Origin: Fastidiosipila sp964627125
GTDB taxonomy: Bacteria > Bacillota > Clostridia > Saccharofermentanales > Fastidiosipilaceae
Assembly: GCA_964627125.1 (NCBI GenBank)
Contig: CAZVJQ010000009.1
Coordinates: forward strand, 1 to 57,825
Direction of reading: 5' to 3'
Length of the DNA: 57,825 nucleotides
In this document: piece after piece, positions 15,765 through 25,127 of the stretch
Layout of the letters: each line of letters opens with the position of its first letter
Position numbering within the stretch: position 1 is the first letter of the stretch
Notes under the pieces: generated by a model
The model's database searches: none
What the model saw: only the letters and a program-made list of their open reading frames with translations
What the model was told of the DNA's origin: nothing
Made by a program: the position numbers and the translations under genes

Positions 15765-18257
15765 TTGAAATTCGTTAAAGTATTTTTAAGACGAGCTCTA
15801 AGTAGCTTCGATAGAATTTATTCATACAAGGTTCCTGATGATATGATTGAGCAAGTCACTCCTGGACGTCGGATTCTTATACCTTTTGGAAGAGGGAATA
15901 GGCTAGAAGAAGCTTTTGTCTTCGCTAATCACAATTTAACTGATAAAGAGAATCCTGAGAAGATTAAGGAAATTGCAGCAGTTCTAGATGATTATCCTCT
16001 ATTAGATTTAAACCAAATTAAATTAATTTCTCAGATGAAACAACGCTACGCTTGTACTTATGGTCAGGCGGCTTCAACGATGCTACCTGCTGGATTTAAT
16101 CTACAACTTAGTGAATTCATTAGTATTAATCAAGATGGATTAGACGTTCTGAAAAATGAGCACGAACAATTCCTTGAAGACTTCATGAAACTTGCAGATA
16201 TCAAGACAGAGAATAAGATTTTCGAAAAGGAAGTTCCATTAGATAAATATCTACTAGCTGGCTATAGACGAAGTGACATTATTGAACTAGCTAAATCTCA
16301 ACTAATAAATTTACAACCATCAAGTAAGCAGCAGATCAAAAGAGAAGCTGAGGAGTATTGCTATTTAACTAATATAGAAGAAACTAGCATTCTACTAGAA
16401 GAGCATGATTTAGGATCAATCCAACAAGAAGCAGCAGTTGAATATTTACTTGAAGTTGGTGCTTCTCCAGTGCAAGAATTACTTGAAGCTTGTAATGTAA
16501 AAAGAACTTCTCTTAAAACACTTGAGAAAAAAGGTTTGCTAGAATTTGAGCATAGGAAAGTATCTACTGAAAACTTGAAGATAGATGAATTTGATTTTGA
16601 TCTATTACCAGTTAATGGAGCAATCATAAATGATGATGACTTAAGTAGTGGACAAAGGGAAGCTATTAAAGAAATTTCTGCCTCTATTAACAATAAGGCT
16701 AGAGAAGAGTTTCTTCTTTATGGAATTACAGGAAGTGGTAAAACTGAAGTATATATTAGAGCTTGTAGAGAAGTTTTAGCTAAAGGTGAGACTGCAATAG
16801 TGCTAGTCCCTGAAATAGGGTTAACACCTCAAATGCTAAGTTCATTTAAAGCTCATTTCCCAGATGAGATAACAGTTCTACATAGTGGTCTAACTCCAAG
16901 AGAGAGATTTAATCGATGGGAGAAGATAAGGTCTGGAGTTTATTCATTAGTCATTGGAGCTAGGTCTGCAATTTTTGCACCACTAAATAATATTGGCTTA
17001 ATTGTAATTGATGAAGAGCAAGAAGACACTTATGAGTCTGATAATTCACCATACTATCATGCTAGAACTATTGCCAGATTAAGAGCAATAAATGAAAATG
17101 CAACTTTAGTACTAGGCTCAGCTACTCCTAGTCTTGAAACTTTCCATAGAGCTCAAACTGGTAAAACTAAAATGCTCAAATTAGAACAAAGAGCTGGACA
17201 AGCAAAATTACCAGATACTCATCTTATAGACTTAAGAGAAGATTGGAATTCTGATACTGAAGGAGTTTTGAGTAATACCCTAATCGATGCGATGAGAGAT
17301 GCACTCAGTAGAGATGAGCAAGTATTACTATTTTTAAATAGACGAGGTTATGCTAGAACTTGTCTTTGTAGAGATTGTGGTAAGGCTCTGGAGTGTCAAA
17401 ATTGTTCAGTAACTTATACTTATCATCAGGATTCAAACTTACTAATTTGTCACTACTGTGGAGCAAGCGAGAAGATCCCAACTACTTGTCCAAACTGTGA
17501 AAATGATGCTTTATTCTTACATGGTATTGGAACACAAAAACTTGAGGCTATGTGTAAGCAATTATTCCCTGATAATAAAGTTATTAGAATGGACCAAGAT
17601 AGTAGTAGAAATGCTAAGAAACAAGCTGAACTGTTTAATGAATTTAGAAATGAGAAGGCTGCAATATTAATTGGTACACAAATGATTGCTAAAGGGCATA
17701 ATTTCCCGAATCTAACAGTAGTAGGAATACTTAGTGTCGACCAAATGATGGCTAGAAATGATTTCAGAGCGAATGAGAAAGCATTCCAACTTATAACTCA
17801 AGCTGCAGGTAGAGCTGGGCGAAATGAATTAGCAGGTACTGTATATACACAAGCTTTTGACCTAGATCATTATGTTGTACAAACTAGTTCAAAACATGAT
17901 TTTGATGAGTTCTCTGCAGAAGAGCTAGATTTTAGGCAAACTATGATTTATCCACCTCATGCAAGTTTAGCTTATATAAATATAAGTAGTCCTAATGAAA
18001 CTGAAGCAAAAAATGAAGCTAAGAAGCTAAATGATTTTCTTAGACAACTAACTACTAATAATGAGTGGCAAGATATAACTGTTATGCAAGCTGCTCCATC
18101 TGCTCTATATAGATTACAAGGAAGATGGCGCTGGAATATAGTATTAAAATCATCAGGTGAGAATCAGGTGAGAAACTTAAGTACACTTTGGCAATATGTA
18201 TCTTTAAAAATAAAAACTAAAGATACTAGGATTAGTTTTAGACTAGATCCTGCTTAA
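15765..18257 (+). CDS. priA: Primosomal protein N' (replication restart helicase)
   Basis: This 830-aa superfamily-2 helicase reloads the replisome at stalled forks. The N-terminal DNA-binding domain precedes Walker A GITGSGKTEVYI (about 320-331) and the DEEQ box in LIVIDEEQEDTYES. It also has GSATPS, a zinc-binding insert with eight cysteines arranged as four C-x-x-C pairs (CRDC, CQNC, CHYC, CPNC), and motif VI AAGRAGR. The start is TTG at 15765 behind AAGAGAGA; no in-frame ATG nearby preserves the conserved N-terminus (KFVKVFLRRAL). Unlike many Firmicutes it is not next to coaBC or rpoZ, but def-fmt-rsmB follow in the usual order. Confidence 0.96.
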   Translation: MKFVKVFLRRALSSFDRIYSYKVPDDMIEQVTPGRRILIPFGRGNRLEEAFVFANHNLTDKENPEKIKEIAAVLDDYPLLDLNQIKLISQMKQRYACTYGQAASTMLPAGFNLQLSEFISINQDGLDVLKNEHEQFLEDFMKLADIKTENKIFEKEVPLDKYLLAGYRRSDIIELAKSQLINLQPSSKQQIKREAEEYCYLTNIEETSILLEEHDLGSIQQEAAVEYLLEVGASPVQELLEACNVKRTSLKTLEKKGLLEFEHRKVSTENLKIDEFDFDLLPVNGAIINDDDLSSGQREAIKEISASINNKAREEFLLYGITGSGKTEVYIRACREVLAKGETAIVLVPEIGLTPQMLSSFKAHFPDEITVLHSGLTPRERFNRWEKIRSGVYSLVIGARSAIFAPLNNIGLIVIDEEQEDTYESDNSPYYHARTIARLRAINENATLVLGSATPSLETFHRAQTGKTKMLKLEQRAGQAKLPDTHLIDLREDWNSDTEGVLSNTLIDAMRDALSRDEQVLLFLNRRGYARTCLCRDCGKALECQNCSVTYTYHQDSNLLICHYCGASEKIPTTCPNCENDALFLHGIGTQKLEAMCKQLFPDNKVIRMDQDSSRNAKKQAELFNEFRNEKAAILIGTQMIAKGHNFPNLTVVGILSVDQMMARNDFRANEKAFQLITQAAGRAGRNELAGTVYTQAFDLDHYVVQTSSKHDFDEFSAEELDFRQTMIYPPHASLAYINISSPNETEAKNEAKKLNDFLRQLTTNNEWQDITVMQAAPSALYRLQGRWRWNIVLKSSGENQVRNLSTLWQYVSLKIKTKDTRISFRLDPA

Positions 18258-18288
18258 TACCTATGTAGCAAAAGTTTTCTTAGAATTT

Positions 18289-18297
18289 TGGTATAAT
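18289..18297 (+). promoter_or_regulatory. Extended -10 promoter of def
   Basis: TGGTATAAT: consensus TATAAT (18292-18297) with a TG one base upstream; no convincing -35. It lies 44 bp before the def start. Confidence 0.55.
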
Positions 18298-18340
18298 TCA
18301 ATAAATAAATACATAAATATAAACTTAGAAGGAAATGAAT

Positions 18341-18814
18341 ATGGCAATAAGAAATATAGTAACTGAAGAAGATCCAGTATTGAGAAAGCGTTCACGTGAA
18401 GTAAAAGAAATCGATGATAGAACAGTTCAATTAGTTGAAGACATGATTGATACTCTACACAATACAGAAAATGGTATTGGACTAGCTGCTCCACAAGTTG
18501 GAGTTTTAAAAAGAATTTTTGTTATTGATATGGGCGATGGCGATGGTACAACTGTTTTCATCAACCCTGAAACACTTGAGAAGAGTGGAGTTTACGAACA
18601 TACTGAAGGTTGCTTAAGTATTCCTGAAGAATGGAATGAAATTGTAAGACCAATGTACATGAAGGTAAGAGCAACTAATTTAGATGGTGAAGAATTTGAA
18701 TTCGACGGTGAAGAATTACTAGCAGCCTGCTTAGAGCATGAGACAGACCACTTAAACGGTATGTTATATGTAGATAGAAAAGAGAAACAAGAACTAGGCG
18801 TTGAATTAGATTAA
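18341..18814 (+). CDS. def: Peptide deformylase
   Basis: This 157-aa metalloenzyme removes the formyl group from nascent proteins. All three family motifs are present: GIGLAAPQVG (about 45-54), EGCLSIPE with the metal-binding cysteine (about 88-95), and HETDHLNG (about 132-139), the H-E-x-x-H metal motif. ATG 18341 is preferred over ATG 18335 because AAGG then sits at normal distance. It pairs functionally with fmt, which follows after a terminator. Confidence 0.97.
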   Translation: MAIRNIVTEEDPVLRKRSREVKEIDDRTVQLVEDMIDTLHNTENGIGLAAPQVGVLKRIFVIDMGDGDGTTVFINPETLEKSGVYEHTEGCLSIPEEWNEIVRPMYMKVRATNLDGEEFEFDGEELLAACLEHETDHLNGMLYVDRKEKQELGVELD

Positions 18815-18836
18815 TTTTTTAATTTTGATTTTTTAT

Positions 18837-18873
18837 CAAGCAAGTTAAGTATTTAACTTGCTTGTGTTCTTTT
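18837..18873 (+). terminator. Intrinsic terminator after def
   Basis: CAAGCAAGTTAA-GTAT-TTAACTTGCTTG, a perfect 12-bp stem with a 4-nt loop, followed by TGTTCTTTTT. Confidence 0.9.
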
Positions 18874-18902
18874 TAAGATAAGTTGAAAAAAGGAGAGATA
18901 AG

Positions 18903-19889
18903 ATGAAAATAATATTTTTTGGAACCCCAGATTTTGCTGCAACCGTGCTAAGCGGTTTAATTGATGCTGGATTAAAACCTGTTTTAGCAGTTAGCCAGCC
19001 TGATAGAGCTCAAGGAAGAAAACAAATTATTATTAAAACTCCTGTTAAGCAAGTAGCTGAAGCTAATGATATTCCGGTCTTACAACCAAGTAAAATCAAG
19101 ACAAATTCACTCTATGAGGAACTAAAATCTTATGAAGCAGATTTTATAGTAACTGCAGCTTACGGTAGAATTCTCCCTCAAAGAATCTTAGATTTAGCTA
19201 AATTTGAAGCTGTTAATGTGCATGGATCATTACTCCCTAAGTATAGAGGAGCAAGCCCAGTACAAGCAGCTCTCGCTGCTGGCGATGATACAACTGGCGT
19301 AACAATCTTGAGAATGACATCTGAGTTAGATGCAGGTCCAATGTTTAGTAAGGCAGAATATGAAATCCCTCGAGAAATGCGATCAGATAAATTAATGATA
19401 GAGTTAGCAAATCTTGGTGCAAAACTACTCCCTCAAACTCTAAGAGACATATTTGAAGAAAAAATTGATCCAGTAGAGCAGAATTATGATGAAGCTACAG
19501 CTGTAGGTTTAATTGATAAATCTATGGGTAAAATTGATTGGAATAATGAAGCTAGATTAATAGAGGGTCAAGTTAGAGCTATGTATCCATGGCCAGGTGC
19601 TTTTACCTTTATAGATGGTGTAAGATGCAAAATTCATGCAGCTAGAGCTTACACATTAGATGAGTTAGTTGAAGATATTGATACGAGTAAACTTGCAGAA
19701 GCAGAAAATGGCACCGTTGTTTCCATTGCAGATAAGAGTATTTGGGTGAAAACAAATTCTGGTGTCTTGCGTCTACTAGAAATTCAAAAAGATAATTCAA
19801 AGGCTATGAGCACCGAACAGGTTTATCACAACTATGAAGCTTTTGTAGATCGATTTACAAATGAAAAGGATAATGATGAGTCTTTATAA
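18903..19889 (+). CDS. fmt: Methionyl-tRNA formyltransferase
   Basis: This 328-aa enzyme formylates initiator Met-tRNA with 10-formyl-THF. The N-terminal FFGTPDFAATVLSGL, the catalytic NVHGSLLPKYRGASPVQAAL (about 107-126, with N, H and the following D in TSELDAGPM), and the C-terminal OB-like domain (FTFIDGVRCKIHAARAY) are clear. The start follows AAAAGGAGAG. The 3' end overlaps rsmB by 17 bp, so the two are co-translated. The folate cofactor would be supplied partly by FolD and GlyA, both in this window. Confidence 0.97.
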   Translation: MKIIFFGTPDFAATVLSGLIDAGLKPVLAVSQPDRAQGRKQIIIKTPVKQVAEANDIPVLQPSKIKTNSLYEELKSYEADFIVTAAYGRILPQRILDLAKFEAVNVHGSLLPKYRGASPVQAALAAGDDTTGVTILRMTSELDAGPMFSKAEYEIPREMRSDKLMIELANLGAKLLPQTLRDIFEEKIDPVEQNYDEATAVGLIDKSMGKIDWNNEARLIEGQVRAMYPWPGAFTFIDGVRCKIHAARAYTLDELVEDIDTSKLAEAENGTVVSIADKSIWVKTNSGVLRLLEIQKDNSKAMSTEQVYHNYEAFVDRFTNEKDNDESL

Positions 19890-21321
19890 TAATTCAGAAG
19901 GAAATATAAGGAAAGCTAGGAAGAAGCAAGAAAAATTTCCTGTGGCTAAGAACTATAGAGAGTTGGCTTTTGCCATACTATACGAAATATATGCAATGAA
20001 TGCATATTCAGATATTGCCATTAATAGGAACTTGAATAACTCTAACTTAGAAGCTAGTGAGAAATCTAGAGCTGTGGCAGTGGTATTTGCAACTTTAAGT
20101 AAGACAATAGCATTAGATGAATTGATATCTGAATTATCTAAAACTCCAATAAATAAGCTAGATAAAACTGTTTTAACTATACTTCGATTTGGACTATGGC
20201 AGTTATATTATTCAAATACAAAAGAACATGCGGCTGTTTCGGAGACAGTTAAATTGTGCTCTAGATTTGGTGTTAGTTCAGCAAGATCATTAGTTAATGC
20301 GATTCTAAGAAATTCTTTAAGAAATATTCCACTTGAAAATTATGAGCCAAAATCTGTCTATGCAAATACAAATTTTAATAAGGAACTTTATGATTTATTC
20401 TTAGCAGAACTTGGAAGTGCAGAGGAAGTAGAAAAATTATCAGAAGCTTTTGATGCCAATCTTGGATTGAATGTTCGTATTAGAAATTCTAAAACTAATG
20501 AGACTCTACCTAAAAATCTTTTAAAGAATATGCTCGAAGGAGAAGGCATAGGAGTTAATAAATCAAGTTTTCAAGAAGAAGCTTTCAACTTAGAGATGAA
20601 GGGAATGTCTCTTCACGATAGCGATTTTTGGCAACAGGGTTACTTATTGGCACAAGGTGAAAGTGCAATGGTTCCAGCTCTTGCAGTATCTCCGGAGGCA
20701 AATGAAAAAATAGCTGATTTATGTGCTGCTCCAGGTGGAAAGAGCATTCATCTTTATGATTTATCTAATGGTGAAGCTGAGATAACCGCAAATGATATCC
20801 AAGAACATAGAGTTGAACTTTTAGCTAAGGAAGCTGAAAGATTAAATATCAACAATTTTAATCTCTTAAATCTTGATGCTAGTGACTTAGATTTATGGAA
20901 TAATTATGAGAATTATTTTGATAAAGTTCTAATAGATGTACCATGCTCAGGTCTTGGTCTGATTAATTCTAAACCTGAATTCAGATTTACTTATAGTAAG
21001 AACACTACTGATGAGCTAGTAGAAATCCAAAAAAATATATTTAAAGTAGCAGATAAAATTCTAAAACCTGGCGGTAAATTAGTGTATTCAACCTGTACTT
21101 TAAATAGAGCTGAGAATGAAGATCAGGTAGAAGCATTTTTAGCAGATAATGCTAATTATCAATTAACTGATTTGAATAATTCTCTAAGTAGTATCAAGAC
21201 TGAATTAGTAGAGCATGATTCAAGTTTAAAGAGTGGCATAAATAAAGGAAGCATAACGCTTTGGCCACATAGGATAGGTGCGGAAGGTTTTTATATTGCC
21301 GCATTGAATAAAAATAATTAA
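19873..21321 (+). CDS. rsmB: 16S rRNA m5C967 methyltransferase (RsmB/Sun)
   Basis: A 482-aa protein with an N-terminal NusB-like RNA-binding domain (~20-160) and a C-terminal Rossmann methyltransferase. The SAM motif LCAAPGGKSIHL, the DVPCSGLG motif carrying one catalytic cysteine, and the TCTLNRAENEDQV motif carrying the other are visible. Starts ATG 19873 or 19876 follow AAAAGGA inside the end of fmt; ATG 19861 is also possible. The arrangement def, fmt, rsmB, prpC, prkC, rsgA, rpe, thiN is standard in Firmicutes. Confidence 0.94.
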   Translation: MMSLYNNSEGNIRKARKKQEKFPVAKNYRELAFAILYEIYAMNAYSDIAINRNLNNSNLEASEKSRAVAVVFATLSKTIALDELISELSKTPINKLDKTVLTILRFGLWQLYYSNTKEHAAVSETVKLCSRFGVSSARSLVNAILRNSLRNIPLENYEPKSVYANTNFNKELYDLFLAELGSAEEVEKLSEAFDANLGLNVRIRNSKTNETLPKNLLKNMLEGEGIGVNKSSFQEEAFNLEMKGMSLHDSDFWQQGYLLAQGESAMVPALAVSPEANEKIADLCAAPGGKSIHLYDLSNGEAEITANDIQEHRVELLAKEAERLNINNFNLLNLDASDLDLWNNYENYFDKVLIDVPCSGLGLINSKPEFRFTYSKNTTDELVEIQKNIFKVADKILKPGGKLVYSTCTLNRAENEDQVEAFLADNANYQLTDLNNSLSSIKTELVEHDSSLKSGINKGSITLWPHRIGAEGFYIAALNKNN

Positions 21322-21394
21322 GTTACAGTAAACTATTTCTAAGATGCCGATAGATATTTGCATTTACGCAATAATTAGCTAATATCTTAGTAAG

Positions 21395-21422
21395 TTTATT
21401 TTCGCTGTAATTGGTCTATAAT
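21395..21422 (+). promoter_or_regulatory. Promoter of the prpC operon
   Basis: Consensus TATAAT (21417-21422) with a poor -35 (TTTATT, 21395-21400), 39 bp before prpC. Confidence 0.45.
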
Positions 21423-21461
21423 ATAAGGCTAAGTAGATTATAATTAGAAAGGATAGCTTAA

Positions 21462-22208
21462 ATGGCGCAAGGTTCAGTTTTCGGAGCAGCTACACATGTA
21501 GGTAAAGTACGTAGCAATAACGAAGACTATCATTTATTATTAAAACCAAAGAATAAGAACGAAGTATTGCTAATTGTAGCTGATGGCATGGGTGGCCATA
21601 ACAACGGTGAAGAAGCAAGTGATATTGCTGTGAATTATTCTAGTTTCGTAATTGACCAAAGATTCGACGAGAATCTTAGTGATGATGAGATTTTAGCTGT
21701 CCTGAATGATGCAGTGGAAGCTGCTAATATACAAGTGAATTTAGAGGGAAGATATAGCTCTGACAAAAAAGGTATGGGAACAACCCTAACCGTCGGGCTA
21801 ATAATGAACAATAAATTGCATGTCGCCCATGTTGGAGACAGTAGAATTTATTTATTACGGGGTGATAAGTTCTACCAGTTAACCAAGGACGACACTTATG
21901 TCCAATTATTAGTAGATAAGGGTGAGATTGAAGCAGAAGAGGCTTCTATTCATCCACAACATAACGTTTTACTTAAAGCAATTGGTTCAGATGAACCAGT
22001 CGATCCACAGTTAATAACTTATACACTGAGGAAAAATGACAAGTTATTATTCTGTACAGATGGTCTATACGATTGTTTATCAGCATCTGAAATTAAAGAT
22101 ATATTAGAAAAACATAAAGATGTCGATGAGTGTGTAGACGAACTAATAGACAAAACTTTGGAAAGAGGTGCCCACGATAATGTGACTGTTGTCGTAGGTT
22201 TTATCTAG
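21462..22208 (+). CDS. prpC: PP2C-type Ser/Thr phosphatase (PrpC/Stp1)
   Basis: This 248-aa Mn-dependent phosphatase reverses PrkC phosphorylation. PPM-family motifs appear in order: VRSNNEDYH (about 18-26), VADGMGGHNNGEEAS (about 44-58), MGTTLTVGLI, HVGDSRIYLLR (about 124-134), LLFCTDGLYDCL, and GAHDNVTVVV near the end. Aspartates for the binuclear metal centre are all present. The stop is ten bases before the prkC ATG, and the ribosome-binding site AGGTGG overlaps the stop codon, so the kinase and phosphatase are tightly coupled. Confidence 0.96.
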   Translation: MAQGSVFGAATHVGKVRSNNEDYHLLLKPKNKNEVLLIVADGMGGHNNGEEASDIAVNYSSFVIDQRFDENLSDDEILAVLNDAVEAANIQVNLEGRYSSDKKGMGTTLTVGLIMNNKLHVAHVGDSRIYLLRGDKFYQLTKDDTYVQLLVDKGEIEAEEASIHPQHNVLLKAIGSDEPVDPQLITYTLRKNDKLLFCTDGLYDCLSASEIKDILEKHKDVDECVDELIDKTLERGAHDNVTVVVGFI

Positions 22209-22217
22209 GTGGTATTT

Positions 22218-24188
22218 ATGAATTTAAATAAAGGAACTATTCTAAGTAATAGATATGAAATAATATCTCTGGCAGGACGCGGTGGTATGGCCGAAGTCTA
22301 CCAATCTAGAGATATAAATTCTGGTGAAATAGTAGCAATTAAGGCTCTGAAGCCTGAGTTCAACGACGATCCTGAATTTGTTAGAAGATTTGACTTAGAA
22401 GCTAGAGCAGCTGCAAGTTTAGATCATCCAAATATAGTTAATGTTTTTGGAGTCGGTGAGGATAAGGGTATTCGCTACATCGTCCAAGAATATGTTGACG
22501 GCAGAAGCTTAAAAGAAGAGATACAAGATAAGGGTAAGCTAGATTGGCGCTTAGCTGTTCCAGTTTCAATACAGATGGCTCTAGCTCTAGAGCATGCGCA
22601 TTCACAAGCAATTATTCATAGAGATATTAAACCAGCAAACATCTTAGTTACTGAAGATGGTGTTTGTATCGTTACTGACTTCGGTATTGCCAGAGCGGTT
22701 AATGCTAATACGGTAACTATGACAGGAAGTAATGCTATAGGTTCTGTTCATTACTTTTCACCTGAGCAAGCTAGAGGTGGAGTAGTTGACCACAGAACAG
22801 ATATTTATTCTTTAGGTATAGTGATGTATGAGATGGTTACAGGTAAAGTTCCATTTGAAGGTGAAACATCTGTCTCTATTGCAATCAAACATTTACAAGA
22901 GAAACCTAAGGCTCCTAGTGAGATTACAACTTCACTTCCAAAAGGTTTAGAAGATATTATTTTAAGATGTCTAGAGAAAAATCCAGATAATAGATATCCA
23001 AATATTAGAGCATTAATCGATGATTTAGATAATTTCATGATTAATCCAAATGGTCGTTATGGAAGGGTTGACCAAACTGTTCCAGATACTGCGAGTGCTT
23101 TGACCCCTGGATCAACAGTTACTAGAACTATTAGTAATGACGATGCTGCCTTGAGGAAAGTTATTAGCTTAGAAGAATCTATTGATAAGAGAAGAAGATC
23201 TAAGACGAGAGATGCTGTTTTAACAGTTGTTATAGTAGTACTAGCTCTTGCATTATTGCTATTTGCTGTATGGTTTGTAGTGAGCAGTTTATCTGAGAAC
23301 GTAGACATTGATGACTCTAATACCACCACATATGAAATGCAAGATTTCCGAGGACGAAACTTCGAAGAGGTTGAAGAGATCCTCCAACGAGAAGGAATTA
23401 GAGTAGAAAATCCGCTCGAAGTCTCAAGCGAAGAAGTAGAAGCCGGTTTAATTATCGCGCAAAACTATGCACCAGGCGAAGAGATTAATGTTGCTGCCAC
23501 TGCTACTGACTTCAATGGAGTTCAATTTACAGTATCCACTGGTAGTAGATATTCAACGGTTCCAAATGTACTTGGCCAAAGCATAGACTCAGTTAGAAGC
23601 CAATTAAGAAATGAACTAGGCTTCACAGTGCTTGAAAGAGAGCAATACAGTATTGAAGCACCTGAAGGATCAATTATTTCAATTAGTCCTGCTCCAGGTG
23701 AGCAAGTAGAACGAGGTTCTAGAGTTACTGTAACTATAAGTAGAGGTAGAAATAATGGACCTGTTCCAGATGTAACTGGTAATAGATTAAATGACTCTAT
23801 TGATTACTTAAATTCAATAGGATTTAGTACAACAGTGCAAATACCTTCTAATTTAGCCGGACAAGAGGATGAATTATATGTCGTAAGTATGAGCCCTGAT
23901 GCTGGTACAAGTAATGTACAAAATGTCACTATTATTGCTGGTACATATGCAGATGCAAACCCAACACCAACTCCAATACCGACAACTACTGTACCAACAA
24001 CTACGACAGAAGCAACAACAACAGTTGAAGAGACTACAACTACTGAAACAACAACTACAGTAGCTACACCTGCGCCAACTACATCAACTGATCCTACTCC
24101 AGCTCCAACAACTGTTACTCCAACAACTGCCGAACCAACTACAGCTGCACCAACAACTGCTGAACCTACTACGGCAGAGGGTGGCTAA
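22218..24188 (+). CDS. prkC: Membrane Ser/Thr kinase with PASTA repeats (PrkC/Stk1)
   Basis: A 656-aa Hanks-type kinase. The cytoplasmic kinase domain (~8-275) has the glycine loop GRGGMAEVY, catalytic HRDIKPANIL (D136), DFGIAR and the APE-equivalent SPEQARGG. A juxtamembrane linker leads to one transmembrane helix (~335-358). Three PASTA-like modules follow outside (~373-575), which in the family bind muropeptides or lipid II. The last ~80 residues are almost only T, P, A, E and V (TTTPTT-type), an unusual disordered tail. ATG 22218 is set by AGGTGG; GTG 22209 lies within that site. Expected role: sensing cell-wall state and controlling division, translation and metabolism. Confidence 0.96.
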   Translation: MNLNKGTILSNRYEIISLAGRGGMAEVYQSRDINSGEIVAIKALKPEFNDDPEFVRRFDLEARAAASLDHPNIVNVFGVGEDKGIRYIVQEYVDGRSLKEEIQDKGKLDWRLAVPVSIQMALALEHAHSQAIIHRDIKPANILVTEDGVCIVTDFGIARAVNANTVTMTGSNAIGSVHYFSPEQARGGVVDHRTDIYSLGIVMYEMVTGKVPFEGETSVSIAIKHLQEKPKAPSEITTSLPKGLEDIILRCLEKNPDNRYPNIRALIDDLDNFMINPNGRYGRVDQTVPDTASALTPGSTVTRTISNDDAALRKVISLEESIDKRRRSKTRDAVLTVVIVVLALALLLFAVWFVVSSLSENVDIDDSNTTTYEMQDFRGRNFEEVEEILQREGIRVENPLEVSSEEVEAGLIIAQNYAPGEEINVAATATDFNGVQFTVSTGSRYSTVPNVLGQSIDSVRSQLRNELGFTVLEREQYSIEAPEGSIISISPAPGEQVERGSRVTVTISRGRNNGPVPDVTGNRLNDSIDYLNSIGFSTTVQIPSNLAGQEDELYVVSMSPDAGTSNVQNVTIIAGTYADANPTPTPIPTTTVPTTTTEATTTVEETTTTETTTTVATPAPTTSTDPTPAPTTVTPTTAEPTTAAPTTAEPTTAEGG

Positions 24189-24221
24189 GCCTATTTAACA
24201 TAGTGAAAGGAAGTTAGATTT

Positions 24222-25127
24222 ATTAAGAAGGATAATACTTATCGAATAATAAGAGGAGTCGGTGGAAATTACTGGGTTAATAGCATCGATGAGCCTGGTA
24301 AAGAGATTCAGGTAAAGGCTCCTGGTATATTTAGAAATGATGATTTAAAACCTGTAGCAGGCGATTTAGTCGAATGTGCAAACACTAATGATGAGTTAAT
24401 CCCATTAGTTATGACAACTATTCTCGATAGAAAAAATCTACTTCCTAGACCTAGTATTGCAAACATAGATTTACTCTTGTTGACCATACCTTTGAAAAAA
24501 CCTAATCCTGATTTAAATGTTTTAGATAAGATGTTGACAATAGCTACTCTACAAGAAATTGACGTTGAAATTATATTTACTAAGTATGATTTAGACAAGG
24601 AAAAAGGTGATACCCTGTCTGCTATTTATGCAGGAGCAGGCTACCAGGTCTCCTTATCTCAACCTAATGATGAGGACATTCTAAATAGAGTAAGAGATTT
24701 AATTAAAGGGAAGTTCCTTTGCCTTGCAGGTCCATCAGGTGCTGGTAAATCTACCTTATTAAATAACCTTGCCAAAACAGAGCTGATGCCTACAGGTGAA
24801 ATTTCCAGAAAAATGCAAAGAGGTAAACACACAACCAGACATGTTGAACTATTTTATTTCAATGATGGATATATAAGTGATACACCTGGATTTAGTTCAT
24901 TGGAATTAGATCAAGCGGGGGTAAATGCTGAAGATTTAGTCTTTGGCTATCCTGAAATATTAGAATTGCAAACTGAATGTCAATTTGGAAATTCATGCAA
25001 TCACATAAATGAGCCTAATTGTGCAGTTAAGGATTCTCCAGATGTTAACCCTGGTCGCTTAGATAGATATCAAAAATCAAAACAATATTTAGATTCAGTA
25101 AACTCATACGAAAGGAAGAAATACTAA
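24222..25127 (+). CDS. rsgA: Ribosome small subunit GTPase RsgA, apparent ATT start
   Basis: A circularly permuted GTPase that checks late 30S assembly. Motifs in permuted order: G4 TKYD (120-123), G1 GPSGAGKST (170-178), the switch-I threonines in HTTRHVEL, G3 DTPGFSS, then a zinc knuckle of the C-x(6)-C-x-H-x(5)-C type. The conserved N-terminal OB fold (RIIRGVGGNYWV...GDLVE) is encoded upstream of the first ATG at 24411, but no in-frame ATG, GTG or TTG exists between the TGA at 24204 and that ATG. ATT at 24222 lies eight bases after AAAGGAAG and gives a normal 301-aa protein, so I take it as the start. The stop overlaps rpe (TAATG). Confidence 0.85.
   Translation: MKKDNTYRIIRGVGGNYWVNSIDEPGKEIQVKAPGIFRNDDLKPVAGDLVECANTNDELIPLVMTTILDRKNLLPRPSIANIDLLLLTIPLKKPNPDLNVLDKMLTIATLQEIDVEIIFTKYDLDKEKGDTLSAIYAGAGYQVSLSQPNDEDILNRVRDLIKGKFLCLAGPSGAGKSTLLNNLAKTELMPTGEISRKMQRGKHTTRHVELFYFNDGYISDTPGFSSLELDQAGVNAEDLVFGYPEILELQTECQFGNSCNHINEPNCAVKDSPDVNPGRLDRYQKSKQYLDSVNSYERKKY

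Noticed and set aside
23949..24185. CRISPR-like or tandem DNA repeat array
   Set aside because: The repetition is in codons for T, P, A and E inside the prkC frame, not regularly spaced repeats with unique spacers.
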